Below are positions 52,602-61,082 of a DNA stretch of 64,000 nucleotides, piece after piece. This stretch comes from Salinispora pacifica CNR114 (lineage in GTDB: Bacteria; Actinomycetota; Actinomycetes; Mycobacteriales; Micromonosporaceae). Within the stretch, counting starts at the first letter, position 1; each line of letters starts with the position of its first letter. The stretch lies in NCBI RefSeq assembly GCF_000514775.1, contig NZ_AZWO01000013.1, forward strand, positions 200 to 64,199, read 5' to 3'. The translations under genes and the position numbers were made by a program. A model generated the notes under the pieces. That model was not told where the DNA came from, made no database searches, and was given only the letters and a program-made list of their open reading frames with translations.

Positions 52602-53965
52602 TCACCTCCGGTGGGGAGCGGCTCGGCGTCACCGCCGATTTGGGGGTCAACGTCGGGCGCCATCACGTCGGGCACGGTGCCGACCGGGGAGGTCTGCGAC
52701 ACCTCCAGGTCGAAGAGCTCGCGCAGCAGCGCCGCGTACTGGTCGCCGCCGGGCTCGGCAGCGAGCTGGCGGACCCGTACGGTCGGCTGGTGCAGCAGCC
52801 GCTGGACGACCCGGTGCACCGTCCGGGCGACCTCGGCCCGCTGGTTGTCGGTCAGGTCCGGACAACGCTGGGCGAGCCGGCCCAACTCGGCCGTGACCAC
52901 GTCGTCAGCACGGCCCCGCAGGGCGGCCACGGTCGGCGCGACGTCGGCTCCCCGCAGCCAGGTGAGGAAGGCGTTGACCTCGGCGGCGACGATCTGCTCC
53001 GCCGCGGCGACGTCGGCGGCGACGGGGCCGTCGGCGACCAGTGCCGCCATCCGGTCGATGTCGATCACCTGGACGCCGGGCAGGTCGGCCACGCCCGGCT
53101 CGACGTCCCGCGGGACAGCCAGGTCCAGCAGGACCAGCGGCCCCCGGGATGGATCCCGACCAGCGAGTGCCGCAGTCACCACCGCGCGGGTGAGGACCGC
53201 CTCGGGGGCGGCCGTGGCAGCCACTACGATATCCACTGTGGAAATCGTCTCGGTGAGGTCGGCGATCGGAACGGCGATCGCGCCGTACGACCCGGCCAGC
53301 CGGGCGGCTCGGTCGGCGCCCCGGTTGGTCACGGTGACCGGACCGGCACCCGACCGAGTGAGGGTGGCCACGCCCAGCGAGCCCATCGCTCCCGCCCCCA
53401 CGACCAGCGCGGGACGGCCGGCTAGGTCACTGTCGAGCAGCTCGGTGGCGAGGCCGAGCGCGGCCGTGACGACGCTCTGCCCGGCCCGGTCGATGCCGGT
53501 CTCGGAGTGGGCCCGCTTCCCCACCCGGAGCGCCTGCTGCATCAGCTCGTGCAGCAGGCGGCCAACGGTGTCGGCCTCAGCTGCCCGGTGGTACGCGTCG
53601 CGGAGCTGGCCGAGGATCTGGGCCTCGCCCACAACCATGGAGTCCAGCCCGGTGACGACCCGGAAGACGTGGTTGACCGCCGCGACGTCGAAGTGCACGT
53701 ACAGGTGGTCGGCGAGGGCCGCCGGCTGGCAGCCGGTCGACTCGGCCAGGACGGCGCAGATGTCACCCAGGCCGCCGTGGAACCCGGATACGACGGCGTA
53801 TACCTCCACCCGGTTACAGGTGGAGACGAGCACCGCCTCACTCACGTACGGCTGCGCCGCCAGGTGGGTCAGGACACGGGGGAGGTCGGCGGGGGCGACC
53901 GCGAGTCGCTCCAGGGCGGCGACCGGGGCGGTGCGGTAAGACGCGCCGACGACGAGCAGTTTCAC
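52598..53965 (-). CDS. hemA: Glutamyl-tRNA reductase
   Basis: A 455-residue enzyme reducing glutamyl-tRNA to glutamate-1-semialdehyde, the first committed step of the C5 haem route. Recognised from VGASYRTAPVAALERL, the catalytic cysteine in LVSTCNRVEVYA (near residue 50) and the NADPH-binding VVGAGAMGSLGVATL region. A long C-terminal dimerisation helix (RTVHRVVQRLLHQPTVRVRQLA) follows. Its start overlaps the rex stop by four bases. Confidence 0.95.
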   Translation of the reverse strand: MKLLVVGASYRTAPVAALERLAVAPADLPRVLTHLAAQPYVSEAVLVSTCNRVEVYAVVSGFHGGLGDICAVLAESTGCQPAALADHLYVHFDVAAVNHVFRVVTGLDSMVVGEAQILGQLRDAYHRAAEADTVGRLLHELMQQALRVGKRAHSETGIDRAGQSVVTAALGLATELLDSDLAGRPALVVGAGAMGSLGVATLTRSGAGPVTVTNRGADRAARLAGSYGAIAVPIADLTETISTVDIVVAATAAPEAVLTRAVVTAALAGRDPSRGPLVLLDLAVPRDVEPGVADLPGVQVIDIDRMAALVADGPVAADVAAAEQIVAAEVNAFLTWLRGADVAPTVAALRGRADDVVTAELGRLAQRCPDLTDNQRAEVARTVHRVVQRLLHQPTVRVRQLAAEPGGDQYAALLRELFDLEVSQTSPVGTVPDVMAPDVDPQIGGDAEPLPTGGE

Positions 53966-54732
53966 GTGCCGATCGCCTCCTGGGGGTTGGTGGCGGCGAG
54001 GTTACCCGGCAATGGGGGGAGGGCGGCCTCGCCGGCGGCGGGGAGTGCGGTCTGGGATGCCTTGCGGTGCTCGTGGAAGGACAGGATCTGCAGCTCGATG
54101 GCGAGGTCGACCTTACGGACGTCAACCCCGTCCGGCACCGTAAGCACGCAGGGCGCGAAGTTCAGGATGCTGGTCACTCCGCCGGCGACCAGGCGGTCGG
54201 CGACCCGCTGCGCGGCGGCGGCCGGGGTGGCGATCACGCCGATCGCGATCGACTCCTCGGTGGCGACCCGGGACAGCTCGTCCACATGTTGGACGACCAG
54301 ACCGTTGATCTCCTCACCGACCCGGACGGGGTCGGCGTCAAAGAGCGCGGCGATGCGGAAGCCACGGGTGGCGAAACCGTCGTAGCCAGCGAGGGCATGA
54401 CCGAGATTACCCACCCCGACCAGGGCGACCGACCGGCGCTGAGTAAGCCCCAGAACGTACTCGATCTGATCGATCAGCAGGGCTACGTCGTAGCCGACAC
54501 CCCGGGTGCCGTAGGAACCAAGGTGCGACAGATCCTTGCGGAGCTTAGCGGAGTTTACTCCCGCGGCCGTGGCCAACCATTCGCTGGAAACTGTCTCGTG
54601 ACCGTTTTCAGCCAGGTTATGCAGGGCGCGGAGGTACTCGGGAAGTCGGGCGACGGTCGCCTCCGGCAGGTCCGGCAACGCCGGCACGGCGACCGGGCGT
54701 TCGGGCGCGCCGGGCGGACGGTGCTGACTCAT
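53962..54732 (-). CDS. rex: Redox-sensing transcriptional repressor Rex
   Basis: A 256-residue repressor that senses NADH/NAD+. The N-terminal winged helix (~25-90, SEWLATAAGVNSAKLRKDLSHLG) binds DNA and the Rossmann domain (VALVGVGNLGHALAGY near 105) binds NAD(H); a C-terminal Ala/Pro-rich tail (about 30 residues) is extra. Gene is first of the operon rex-hemA-hemC-hemD-hemB, as in Streptomyces. A Rex-operator-like site lies 117 bases upstream. ATG at 54732 fits the conserved protein; a longer frame has no support. Confidence 0.95.
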   Translation of the reverse strand: MSQHRPPGAPERPVAVPALPDLPEATVARLPEYLRALHNLAENGHETVSSEWLATAAGVNSAKLRKDLSHLGSYGTRGVGYDVALLIDQIEYVLGLTQRRSVALVGVGNLGHALAGYDGFATRGFRIAALFDADPVRVGEEINGLVVQHVDELSRVATEESIAIGVIATPAAAAQRVADRLVAGGVTSILNFAPCVLTVPDGVDVRKVDLAIELQILSFHEHRKASQTALPAAGEAALPPLPGNLAATNPQEAIGT

Positions 54733-55127
54733 GAAACTCCGTGCAGTGGGATCCTGGGCCAACTCCGCCGGGCCGGGTCGGGACTCCCGCTGGCCACCGA
54801 GGAGACCGGCTGTGCTAGCGGGGCGGGTCGGAACTACAGAGTAAGCGCTTGTGAAGACACGCACAAATCGCGATCTTGGTCGCCCACGACGCGACTCCAC
54901 CCGTCCCCCCCGTTCCACAAGATCAATGTCTCGACTCCGCCCACGCCGTCCGGCGATTATTACTCAATTACGACTTCTCTGACCAATCACACGGGGGCGC
55001 GTCGCCCCCACTTCCCGACCGGCGTGATAGCACCGCGCGCTCTCCCCAGGGTGGTAGCGCCAGCACCTCCAGAATTTCGGCGGCGGGCAGGATGGGTGGC
55101 TTCGGTCTAACTGCCTAGCCTCGGGGG
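54733..55127. other. Regulatory gap between rex and the histidine kinase gene
   Basis: About 395 bases between divergent genes. Besides the Rex site it holds a less GC-rich stretch around 54955-55000 (e.g. GGCGATTATTACTC) likely to be part of the promoter for the two-component genes. I see no gene in it. Confidence 0.5.
54849..54866. promoter_or_regulatory. Putative Rex operator (ROP)
   Basis: TTGTGAA-GACA-CGCACAA at 54849-54866, an 18-base near-palindrome. The known consensus is TTGTGAA-N4-TTCACAA; the left half is exact and the right half differs at two of seven positions. It lies upstream of rex, where Streptomyces has its autoregulatory site. Binding would repress the operon when NADH is low. 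Confidence 0.65.
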
Positions 55128-56444
55128 ATGACCGCTGCACGCGTGGCCGCCACCCCCACCTCCAGCCCGCCGCGCACCCTGCTCCGCCAGCTCCTGCGCG
55201 ACTCCGGCTACGTCCTCTCCGGCCTGCCCCTCGCCCTGGTCGGCATCGTGCTGGCCGCCACCGGGATCTCCCTCAGCCTCGGCCTGCTGGTGACCACGCT
55301 GGGCCTGCCGATCCTGACCGGAACGCTCTACGCCGTCCGCGTCCTGGCCGACCTCGAACGACTCTGGCTGCCCTCGGTGCTGAGCATGCCCCGGATCCGC
55401 CCGGTCTACCGGAGCCCCGATCCGAATGCCGGCTTCTGGGGCCGGGCCCTGGCGCCGGTACGCGATCCGCAGTCCTGGCTCGACCTGCTCCACGCGTTCA
55501 GCAAGCTGCTGGTGGCGGCTCCCGCCTTCGCCATCCTGGTCAGTTGGTGGTCCGTGGCGCTCGCCGGCGTCTGCTACCCGATATATGACCGGTATCTGCC
55601 GCACGGCCCGGACAGCACTTCCCTCAGTGAGCTCCTCGGGATGGGTGACGGTGCCGGCGCCCGGATCTTCCTGTACACCGCCATCGGTCTCTTCGCCCTG
55701 CTCACCCTGCCGCTGGTGGCCCGCGCGTGCGCGCGGACCGAGGGTGGCCTGGCCCGCGCCCTACTCACCGGCGTGGCCGAGCTACGAAACCGGATCACCA
55801 CCCTCGAAGAACAAAAACGCGCGTTCGCCTCCGCCGAGGCGCACGCGCTGCGCAAGCTGGAGCGCGACATCCACGACGGGCCACAGCAACGGCTGGTCCG
55901 ACTCGCGATGGATCTCAGCCGGGCCCGCGAGCAGCTCTCCAACAATCCGGTAGCGGCCGGGCACACCCTCGACGAGGCGGTTGACCAGACCCGGGAGACC
56001 CTCACCGAGCTGCGTGCGCTGTCCCGGGGCATCGCACCGCCCATCCTGGTTGACCGTGGGCTACCGAGCGCCCTCGCGGCGCTGGCCGGACGCGGGCTGA
56101 TCCCGATCGAGCTACAGGTTGACGCCGGGCTCGGCGAGCCCGGCGGCCGGCTCGACCCGGCCGTGGAGAGCACCGCGTACTTCGTGGTCGCCGAGGCGCT
56201 CACCAACGTCGCCAAGCACAGCCGGGCCACCGAGTGCCGGGTACTCGTGGAACGGGCCGGACGGCGACTTCGGGTGGGCATCGACGACGACGGCCAGGGC
56301 GGCGCACACCTGGCCAAGGGGCACGGACTGGTCGGCATCGCGGATCGGGTCCGGGCCGCCGGCGGGCAACTCCACGTGACCAGCCCCGCCGGCGGCCCCA
56401 CCGAGATCCGCGCCGAACTCCCCGCGACGACCGGAAAGTGGTAG
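55128..56444 (+). CDS. Two-component sensor histidine kinase (HisKA_3 type)
   Basis: A 438-residue membrane sensor. The N-terminal ~210 residues have four or so hydrophobic segments with a short extracellular loop. The dimerisation/phosphoacceptor region is RKLERDIHDGPQQRLVRLAMDLSRA (the His of DIHDG is phosphorylated), and the ATPase domain shows FVVAEALTNVAKHS and GIDDDGQGGAHLAKGHGLVGIADRVR. It pairs with the response regulator ten bases downstream. Ligand unknown; the rex/hem neighbourhood makes a redox or envelope signal possible but unproven. Confidence 0.9.
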   Translation: MTAARVAATPTSSPPRTLLRQLLRDSGYVLSGLPLALVGIVLAATGISLSLGLLVTTLGLPILTGTLYAVRVLADLERLWLPSVLSMPRIRPVYRSPDPNAGFWGRALAPVRDPQSWLDLLHAFSKLLVAAPAFAILVSWWSVALAGVCYPIYDRYLPHGPDSTSLSELLGMGDGAGARIFLYTAIGLFALLTLPLVARACARTEGGLARALLTGVAELRNRITTLEEQKRAFASAEAHALRKLERDIHDGPQQRLVRLAMDLSRAREQLSNNPVAAGHTLDEAVDQTRETLTELRALSRGIAPPILVDRGLPSALAALAGRGLIPIELQVDAGLGEPGGRLDPAVESTAYFVVAEALTNVAKHSRATECRVLVERAGRRLRVGIDDDGQGGAHLAKGHGLVGIADRVRAAGGQLHVTSPAGGPTEIRAELPATTGKW

Positions 56445-56454
56445 GAACGCAGCC

Positions 56455-57096
56455 ATGCGGATCGTGATCGCTGATGACGCCGTCCTGCTCCGAGAAGGGC
56501 TGATCCGACTCCTCACCGAACGCGGCCATCAGGTGGCGGCCGCCGTCGGTGACGGCGATGCCCTGGTGCAGGCGGTGGTCACCCACCGCCCCGACGTGTC
56601 GATCGTTGACGTACGAATGCCGCCGTCGCACACCGACGAAGGGCTCCGAGCCGCCGTGCAGGCACGTGCTCTGGTGCCGGCGACGCCGATCCTGGTGCTC
56701 TCCCAGTACGTCGAGGTCTCCTACGCCGACGACCTGCTGGCCACCGGGGCCGGGGTCGGCTACCTACTCAAGGACCGGGTGGCCGCGATCGGCGAGTTCC
56801 TCGACGCGCTGGACCGGGTCGCCGCCGGGGGCACCGTCCTCGACCCCGAGGTGATCACCCAGCTCTTCGCCCGCCGCCGCCGCGACGATCCGCTGCGGGA
56901 CCTGACCCCGCGCGAACGTGAGGTACTGGGTTTGATGGCCGAGGGCCACTCCAACACCGCGATCGCCCGCACGCTGGTGGTGACCGACGGCGCGGTCGAG
57001 AAGCACGTCCGCAACATCTTCACCAAGCTCGACCTCCCGCCGGACGTCGAGCAGCACCGCCGGGTCCGCGCTGTCCTGGCCTACCTCCGCGGCTGA
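56455..57096 (+). CDS. NarL/LuxR-type response regulator
   Basis: A 213-residue regulator. Receiver domain ~1-125 with acidic residues VIADDA and phospho-acceptor Asp in VSIVDVRMPP; DNA-binding LuxR domain ~145-205 with LTPREREVLGLMAEGHSNTAIARTLV and VEKHVRNIFTKL. It follows the kinase by ten bases and forms a standard NarL-type pair. Target genes unknown. Confidence 0.92.
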   Translation: MRIVIADDAVLLREGLIRLLTERGHQVAAAVGDGDALVQAVVTHRPDVSIVDVRMPPSHTDEGLRAAVQARALVPATPILVLSQYVEVSYADDLLATGAGVGYLLKDRVAAIGEFLDALDRVAAGGTVLDPEVITQLFARRRRDDPLRDLTPREREVLGLMAEGHSNTAIARTLVVTDGAVEKHVRNIFTKLDLPPDVEQHRRVRAVLAYLRG

Positions 57097-57109
57097 GGCG
57101 AGCGCATGA

Positions 57110-57757
57110 TCAATGCAGGTGGGCCAGCGCGACCGCCTCGGTGAGGGTCTCCGCGACCGGATGGCCGGAGGCCCGCAGCCGGGCGGGGTCGGTGAGGCCC
57201 CCGGCGTAGAGGACCGCGCGGCCCCCGACCGATCGGGCCGCTTCGGCGTCGTCGAGCGAGTCGCCGATCAGCACCACATCCCGGCCGTCCTGCCCCAGCT
57301 CGGCCAGGTGCCGGGTCAGTGACTCGGCCTTCCGGTCCCCACCGACCTCGGTCCGGAGCCCGTCGACCCGCAGGAAGTGCTTGGTCAGCCCGTAGGTCTG
57401 CACGGTCGGCACCAGAGCCTCGTGGAACCACATGGACAGCAACGACTGGCTTCCGGGCCAGGACGAAATCGCGTCCACCGCGTCATGCGCCAGCGCGCAG
57501 GTGGTCAGCCCGTCCAGGTACGCCTCGTGGAAGATCTTGTCCAGCTGGCCGAACGCCGCCTCGTCCACGGCCTGCCCGAGCACCTCGGCGTAGTAGTCCG
57601 CGATCGGTCGGCGAAACCGAACCCGATGCTCGTCGGCGGTCACCGCCGGCCCACCGACGCTGGCGAAGGCGACATTGGTCGAGGCCACGATCAGGTCCAG
57701 ATCGTTGAGCAGGGTTCCGTTCCAGTCCCAGACCAGGTGCGGGTGCGCAGAACTCAT
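57110..57757 (-). CDS. HAD-superfamily hydrolase
   Basis: A 215-residue phosphatase-like protein. Motif I reads WDWNGTLLND, where the second Asp of the usual DxD is Asn, the pattern of phosphoglycolate-phosphatase-like HAD members; VVLIGDSLDDAEAAR is the third/fourth motif. The cap domain is helical (~15-85). Substrate unknown. On the minus strand, convergent with the response regulator gene. Confidence 0.85.
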   Translation of the reverse strand: MSSAHPHLVWDWNGTLLNDLDLIVASTNVAFASVGGPAVTADEHRVRFRRPIADYYAEVLGQAVDEAAFGQLDKIFHEAYLDGLTTCALAHDAVDAISSWPGSQSLLSMWFHEALVPTVQTYGLTKHFLRVDGLRTEVGGDRKAESLTRHLAELGQDGRDVVLIGDSLDDAEAARSVGGRAVLYAGGLTDPARLRASGHPVAETLTEAVALAHLH

Positions 57758-57779
57758 CGCCGCACCCTACCTGGCAGCC

Positions 57780-58031
57780 TCAGAGCTGAGGAGTGGTCAG
57801 ATCGCGGAGCAACCGCTCCTCCTCGACCCGCCAGTAGCCGTGCTCCTTGCCGTCGAGCAGCACCACCGGCAGCCGGTCCCCGTACTCGCGCTCCAGCTCC
57901 ACATCGTCGGTGACGTCCTTCTCCACCCACCGGTCGTTGGTGACCGACACCACCCGTTCCAGCGCCGCCTTCGCGTCTTCGCAGAGGTGGCAACCAGGCC
58001 GGGTGAGCAGGGTGAGGCGGGGTTCACGCAT
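57780..58031 (-). CDS. Glutaredoxin-like DUF836 protein
   Basis: An 83-residue thioredoxin-fold protein with the CxxC active site in LTRPGCHLCEDAKAALE and PVVLLDGKEHGYW. It may act in thiol-disulfide exchange. The ATG at 58031 has GAGGAG nearby. It lies upstream of the HAD gene on the same strand, 22 bases away, so they may be co-transcribed. Confidence 0.85.
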   Translation of the reverse strand: MREPRLTLLTRPGCHLCEDAKAALERVVSVTNDRWVEKDVTDDVELEREYGDRLPVVLLDGKEHGYWRVEEERLLRDLTTPQL

Positions 58032-58346
58032 CGGTCTCCTCCGTGGGGACGGCCCCGGCCCGACGACCGGAGCAGGGTCTTGCGGCGCGTACGCGTGGAC
58101 AGTTTCGCCGTTGGCGAGATGCGGCACACCCAGTACCGCCCTGCGCCACACCTCGGTGACCGGCGAGCACCAGCTTCACCTCGCGCGGGAAGCGTTCACA
58201 CCGACGCCGGCCACCTCCTGCCCAGCCGTCGAGTTTGGCACAGCGGGCAACGACCGCCCGCACCGGCGCCGAGAGAGCACACGGGGGTCTACCGGCGGCG
58301 CGCCGGGCATCGGGACCTCCCTCGGCCCGTCCTACCCATGGGACTT

Positions 58347-58387
58347 AACCGTCACGTACCGCGAGATCAACCGTCACCTGCCGTGAG
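58347..58387 (+). repeat. Pair of 19-base direct repeats
   Basis: AACCGTCACGTACCGCGAG (58347-58365) and AACCGTCACCTGCCGTGAG (58369-58387), spaced 22 bases start to start, about two helical turns; a possible double operator for the flanking genes. Confidence 0.6.
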
Positions 58388-58617
58388 ACCCAGTGGCACC
58401 CTCCACCTGCCACCACGGGCGACCGCTGCCGCCATCTCGTCCCCTCCGGCCAGCCGGCACCCACCTTGCCGCGATCATCCACACCCCGACCCACCTGGGC
58501 GTCTCCTCCAAACACCGGGGAATCCGAAAGTCAACCGCACACGACGGACAACTGGTCCGGCAGCAGTGCGACACGACCGGAAATACTTTGGCCCTGTGTA
58601 ACGGACTTGCCACGCGC

Positions 58618-58658
58618 GGGTGACGTTGACCCTTATCATCACTCGGGTCAGCTCACCC
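58618..58658 (+). promoter_or_regulatory. Nested inverted repeat upstream of the sigma-factor leader
   Basis: GGGTGA-CG-TTGACCC, a twelve-base loop, then GGGTCAG-C-TCACCC; the arms pair almost perfectly (one G-U pair and one small bulge). The loop contains a TATCAT hexamer. It could be an operator (for instance for BldD-like or another developmental repressor) or an RNA hairpin, depending on where transcription starts. Confidence 0.55.
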
Positions 58659-58701
58659 CGTTTTCCGTGAGTCGACAACCCCTCAGCCCGAGGAGGCCCC
58701 C

Positions 58702-58836
58702 GTGCCCGACAGCGCATTGGACCAGCACCTCAAGGGGAGCTGCCACGCACCGGCAACCCCCCCAGCCACACCATGCGTGCCCGACCGACCCCACCTCACC
58801 GGGGACCCGGGCCGCGGGACGGAGGTGCCCCGATGA
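58702..58836 (+). CDS. Leader ORF of 44 codons, coupled to the sigma-factor gene
   Basis: Too small for routine calling. A GTG at 58702 follows a GAGGAGG site, and 44 codons later the TGA stop overlaps the ATG of the sigma gene (ATGA at 58833-58836). The peptide (VPDSALDQHLKGSCHAPATP...) has no recognised motif. The overlap and the strong ribosome site make translational coupling likely; a regulatory role is inferred. Confidence 0.55.
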   Translation: MPDSALDQHLKGSCHAPATPPATPCVPDRPHLTGDPGRGTEVPR

Positions 58837-59768
58837 CGACGTTCGGCTACGCGCAGCGGCCAATCGGCCTGGGTGACCCGCCCGCCCGATCCGCGACGAA
58901 TGAACGGCTGACACCCCGCGGGCCCCGGGATGACGGCCGGCTCGCCGCCCGGAGCGACAACGGGGTACGCAGCCGTCCGCATCCCAACGAAACCCCCGCC
59001 CGGAGCGGGCCGCCGGGCGCGAACGCCAAACCGATCGAGGCCCGGGTGGCCTCGCCAGCCCGGCCGGCCATGCCCGTACAGGGCCGCCGGAGCGCCGACC
59101 CACCCGCCAGCGCCGACTCCGCCGGCACCGACACGGCGGTGCTCCCCGCGCTGCCCGCCAGCACACCCGCCACCGGCTTTCCGAGCCGTCCCGACCCGTC
59201 CGACCCGGCCACCGAGATCTGGGCCCTGGTCGAGCGCGCACAGGCCGGGGAGGCCGAAGCCTTCGGCCTGATCTACGACCGGTACGTGGACACCGTCTTC
59301 CGGTTCGTCTACTTCCGGGTCGGTAACCGCCAGCTGGCGGAGGACCTCACCTCCGACACCTTCCTCCGGGCGCTGAAGCGAATCGGTAGCTTCACCTGGC
59401 AGGGCCGAGACCTCGGGGCCTGGCTGGTGACGATCGCCCGCAACCTGGTGGCGGACCACTTCAAGTCCGGCCGTTACCGGCTCGAGGTAACCACCGGCGA
59501 CGTCCTCGACGCCGAACGCGAAGACCGGGGGCCGGAAGGCAGCCCGGAGGCGGCCGTGGTCGAGCACATCACCAACGTCACCCTGCTCGGCGCGGTCAAG
59601 CAGCTCAACCCGGAGCAGCAGGAGTGCATTGTGCTCCGCTTCCTCCAAGGCTTCTCGGTGGCGGAGACGGCGCGGGCCATGGGCAAGAACGAGGGCGCGA
59701 TCAAGGCCCTGCAGTACCGGGCGGTTCGCGCCCTCGCCCGACTACTCCCGGACGGCTTCCGGGCATAA
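58833..59768 (+). CDS. bldN: BldN-like ECF sigma factor with a long N-terminal extension
   Basis: A 311-residue ECF sigma factor. Region 2 (~145-190, DRYVDTVFRFVYFRV; NRQLAEDLTSDTFLRALKRIGSF) and region 4 (~260-308, LNPEQQECIVLRFLQGFSVAETARAMGKNEGAIKALQYRAVRALARLL) are intact. About 125 disordered residues come before region 2, similar to pro-BldN of Streptomyces, which is processed. Context agrees: the next gene encodes an RsbN-like anti-sigma factor and the rex-hem operon lies nearby, as in Streptomyces. If so, it controls aerial growth and sporulation genes. The ATG overlaps the stop of the leader ORF. Confidence 0.85.
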   Translation: MTTFGYAQRPIGLGDPPARSATNERLTPRGPRDDGRLAARSDNGVRSRPHPNETPARSGPPGANAKPIEARVASPARPAMPVQGRRSADPPASADSAGTDTAVLPALPASTPATGFPSRPDPSDPATEIWALVERAQAGEAEAFGLIYDRYVDTVFRFVYFRVGNRQLAEDLTSDTFLRALKRIGSFTWQGRDLGAWLVTIARNLVADHFKSGRYRLEVTTGDVLDAEREDRGPEGSPEAAVVEHITNVTLLGAVKQLNPEQQECIVLRFLQGFSVAETARAMGKNEGAIKALQYRAVRALARLLPDGFRA

Positions 59769-60032
59769 CCACGCTGGCGGCGGCGGTGACGCCCAGGCAG
59801 GTCGAGCTCCGATGACATCAATCACTTTCCGGGCTTTTTCTCCACCACTGGCCCCGTAACCCCGACCCGGCGCGGCGCGTTCATCCGGGTGCGACCGATG
59901 CAGTCCCGGCGTCCCCCGGGTTCTCGGTTCCGGCCCCACCGCCGGCCCCGAGCCTCCCGCGACGCCCACCGTCCTCGGTCGTCGGTGACGATCGCGGCCA
60001 ACCGGCCGCGCCCAGCGAGGGAGGTGCCAGCG

Positions 60033-60917
60033 GTGAACAGCGACCTCTTTATCTCCCGTCGGCGCGCCAGGCGTTTCGCGCAACTACTCGACGAAGCGAA
60101 CGGCGGCCGACGACACCACGTCCGATCTCGGGTTGACGAAAAGCTCACCGACCTCGTCGCGGTCGGGCACCAAGTTGGTGACGCTGCCCCGACGGTCGAG
60201 GTCAGTGCCGAGTTCCGGACCGGCCTACGGGCGATGCTGCTGGCCACCGCCGAACGCGAGGGCCTCGGCCGACCCGCCCCGGCGGCCACCACCGACCAGA
60301 CCGAAAAACGCCCGGCGCCACACCGCTCCCCCCTGCTCCCCGCCGTTACCGCGCGGCGAGCCCGGGCCCGCGGTGCGATCCTGATCGGCATCGCGACCGG
60401 CGCCGTCGCCGTCTCCGGCATCTCCGCGGCCAGTGAGAACGCGGTACCGGGCGACGCGCTGTACGGGATGAAGCGGTCGACCGAGCGTGCGCAGCTCGCG
60501 TTGACCGGCTCGGACCACAGCCGGGGGCAGCTCTTCCTGGACTTCGCGCGGACCCGCCTGAGCGAGGCGGCCCAACTGCGCGACGACCGGGCCGGTTACA
60601 GCGGGGTCCTGGACGATATGGACGCCGACACCCGCCAGGGCGTACGCCTGCTCACCACCGCCGCGGTGCAGGCCTCCGACCGGACAGCACTGGACGTGGT
60701 TGACGCCTTCGTCGCCGCGCAGCGTACGGCGGTCAGCGAGCTTGTGGGCGACCGGCCCCGCGCCGACCGTGACCGCACCGAGCACTCACTCGCGCTCCTC
60801 GGAGACGCCCTTGAGCGCTCGGGCGCGCTGCGCGCCGCCATCGACTGTGGCCTGCCCGCGCCGAACGGCAGCGACACGCTCGGTCCCACGCCGGCGAGCT
60901 GCCCCGCCAACCGCTGA
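60033..60917 (+). CDS. rsbN: RsbN-like membrane-bound anti-sigma factor (DUF5667 type)
   Basis: A 294-residue protein. The N-terminal ~100 residues are cytoplasmic (NSDLFISRRRARRFAQLLDEA), one transmembrane helix spans about residues 115-135 (GAILIGIATGAVAVSGISAASE), and the extracellular part (~140-285, GDALYGMKRSTERAQLALTGSD) resembles DUF5667. This is the organisation of RsbN, which holds BldN inactive at the membrane. The GTG at 60033 follows GGGAGG. It lies about 265 bases after the sigma gene, likely co-transcribed. Confidence 0.8.
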   Translation: MNSDLFISRRRARRFAQLLDEANGGRRHHVRSRVDEKLTDLVAVGHQVGDAAPTVEVSAEFRTGLRAMLLATAEREGLGRPAPAATTDQTEKRPAPHRSPLLPAVTARRARARGAILIGIATGAVAVSGISAASENAVPGDALYGMKRSTERAQLALTGSDHSRGQLFLDFARTRLSEAAQLRDDRAGYSGVLDDMDADTRQGVRLLTTAAVQASDRTALDVVDAFVAAQRTAVSELVGDRPRADRDRTEHSLALLGDALERSGALRAAIDCGLPAPNGSDTLGPTPASCPANR

Positions 60918-61082
60918 CGCCGGCCGAGGCGGGCCGACCCCACTCCATCCACGGAGCCAACGACCGGCGACGGGCCACGGCACACCTGGGTCGATTGCCT
61001 CGTTGCGGGCCCGCCCCGGTGCGCCACCCGGCTACCCTCGCCAGGTGGCGCACAATGCGCCGGTCGTCCGGAGGGGGAGCGC

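Larger units (their letters stand above)
58032..58701. other. Intergenic region between the glutaredoxin-like gene and the sigma-factor leader
   Basis: About 670 bases without a convincing gene. It contains two copies of AACCGTCACSTRCCGYGAG at 58347-58365 and 58369-58387, an AT-rich -10-like TATCAT at 58634-58639, and a nested inverted repeat (58618-58658). Regulation of the developmental sigma gene is the likely role; the individual sites are unproven. Confidence 0.5.

Noticed and set aside
58597-58629. BldN-type promoter (TGTAAC ... CGTTGA) upstream of the sigma gene
   Set aside because: Both hexamers are present, but the spacer is 21 bases instead of about 16.
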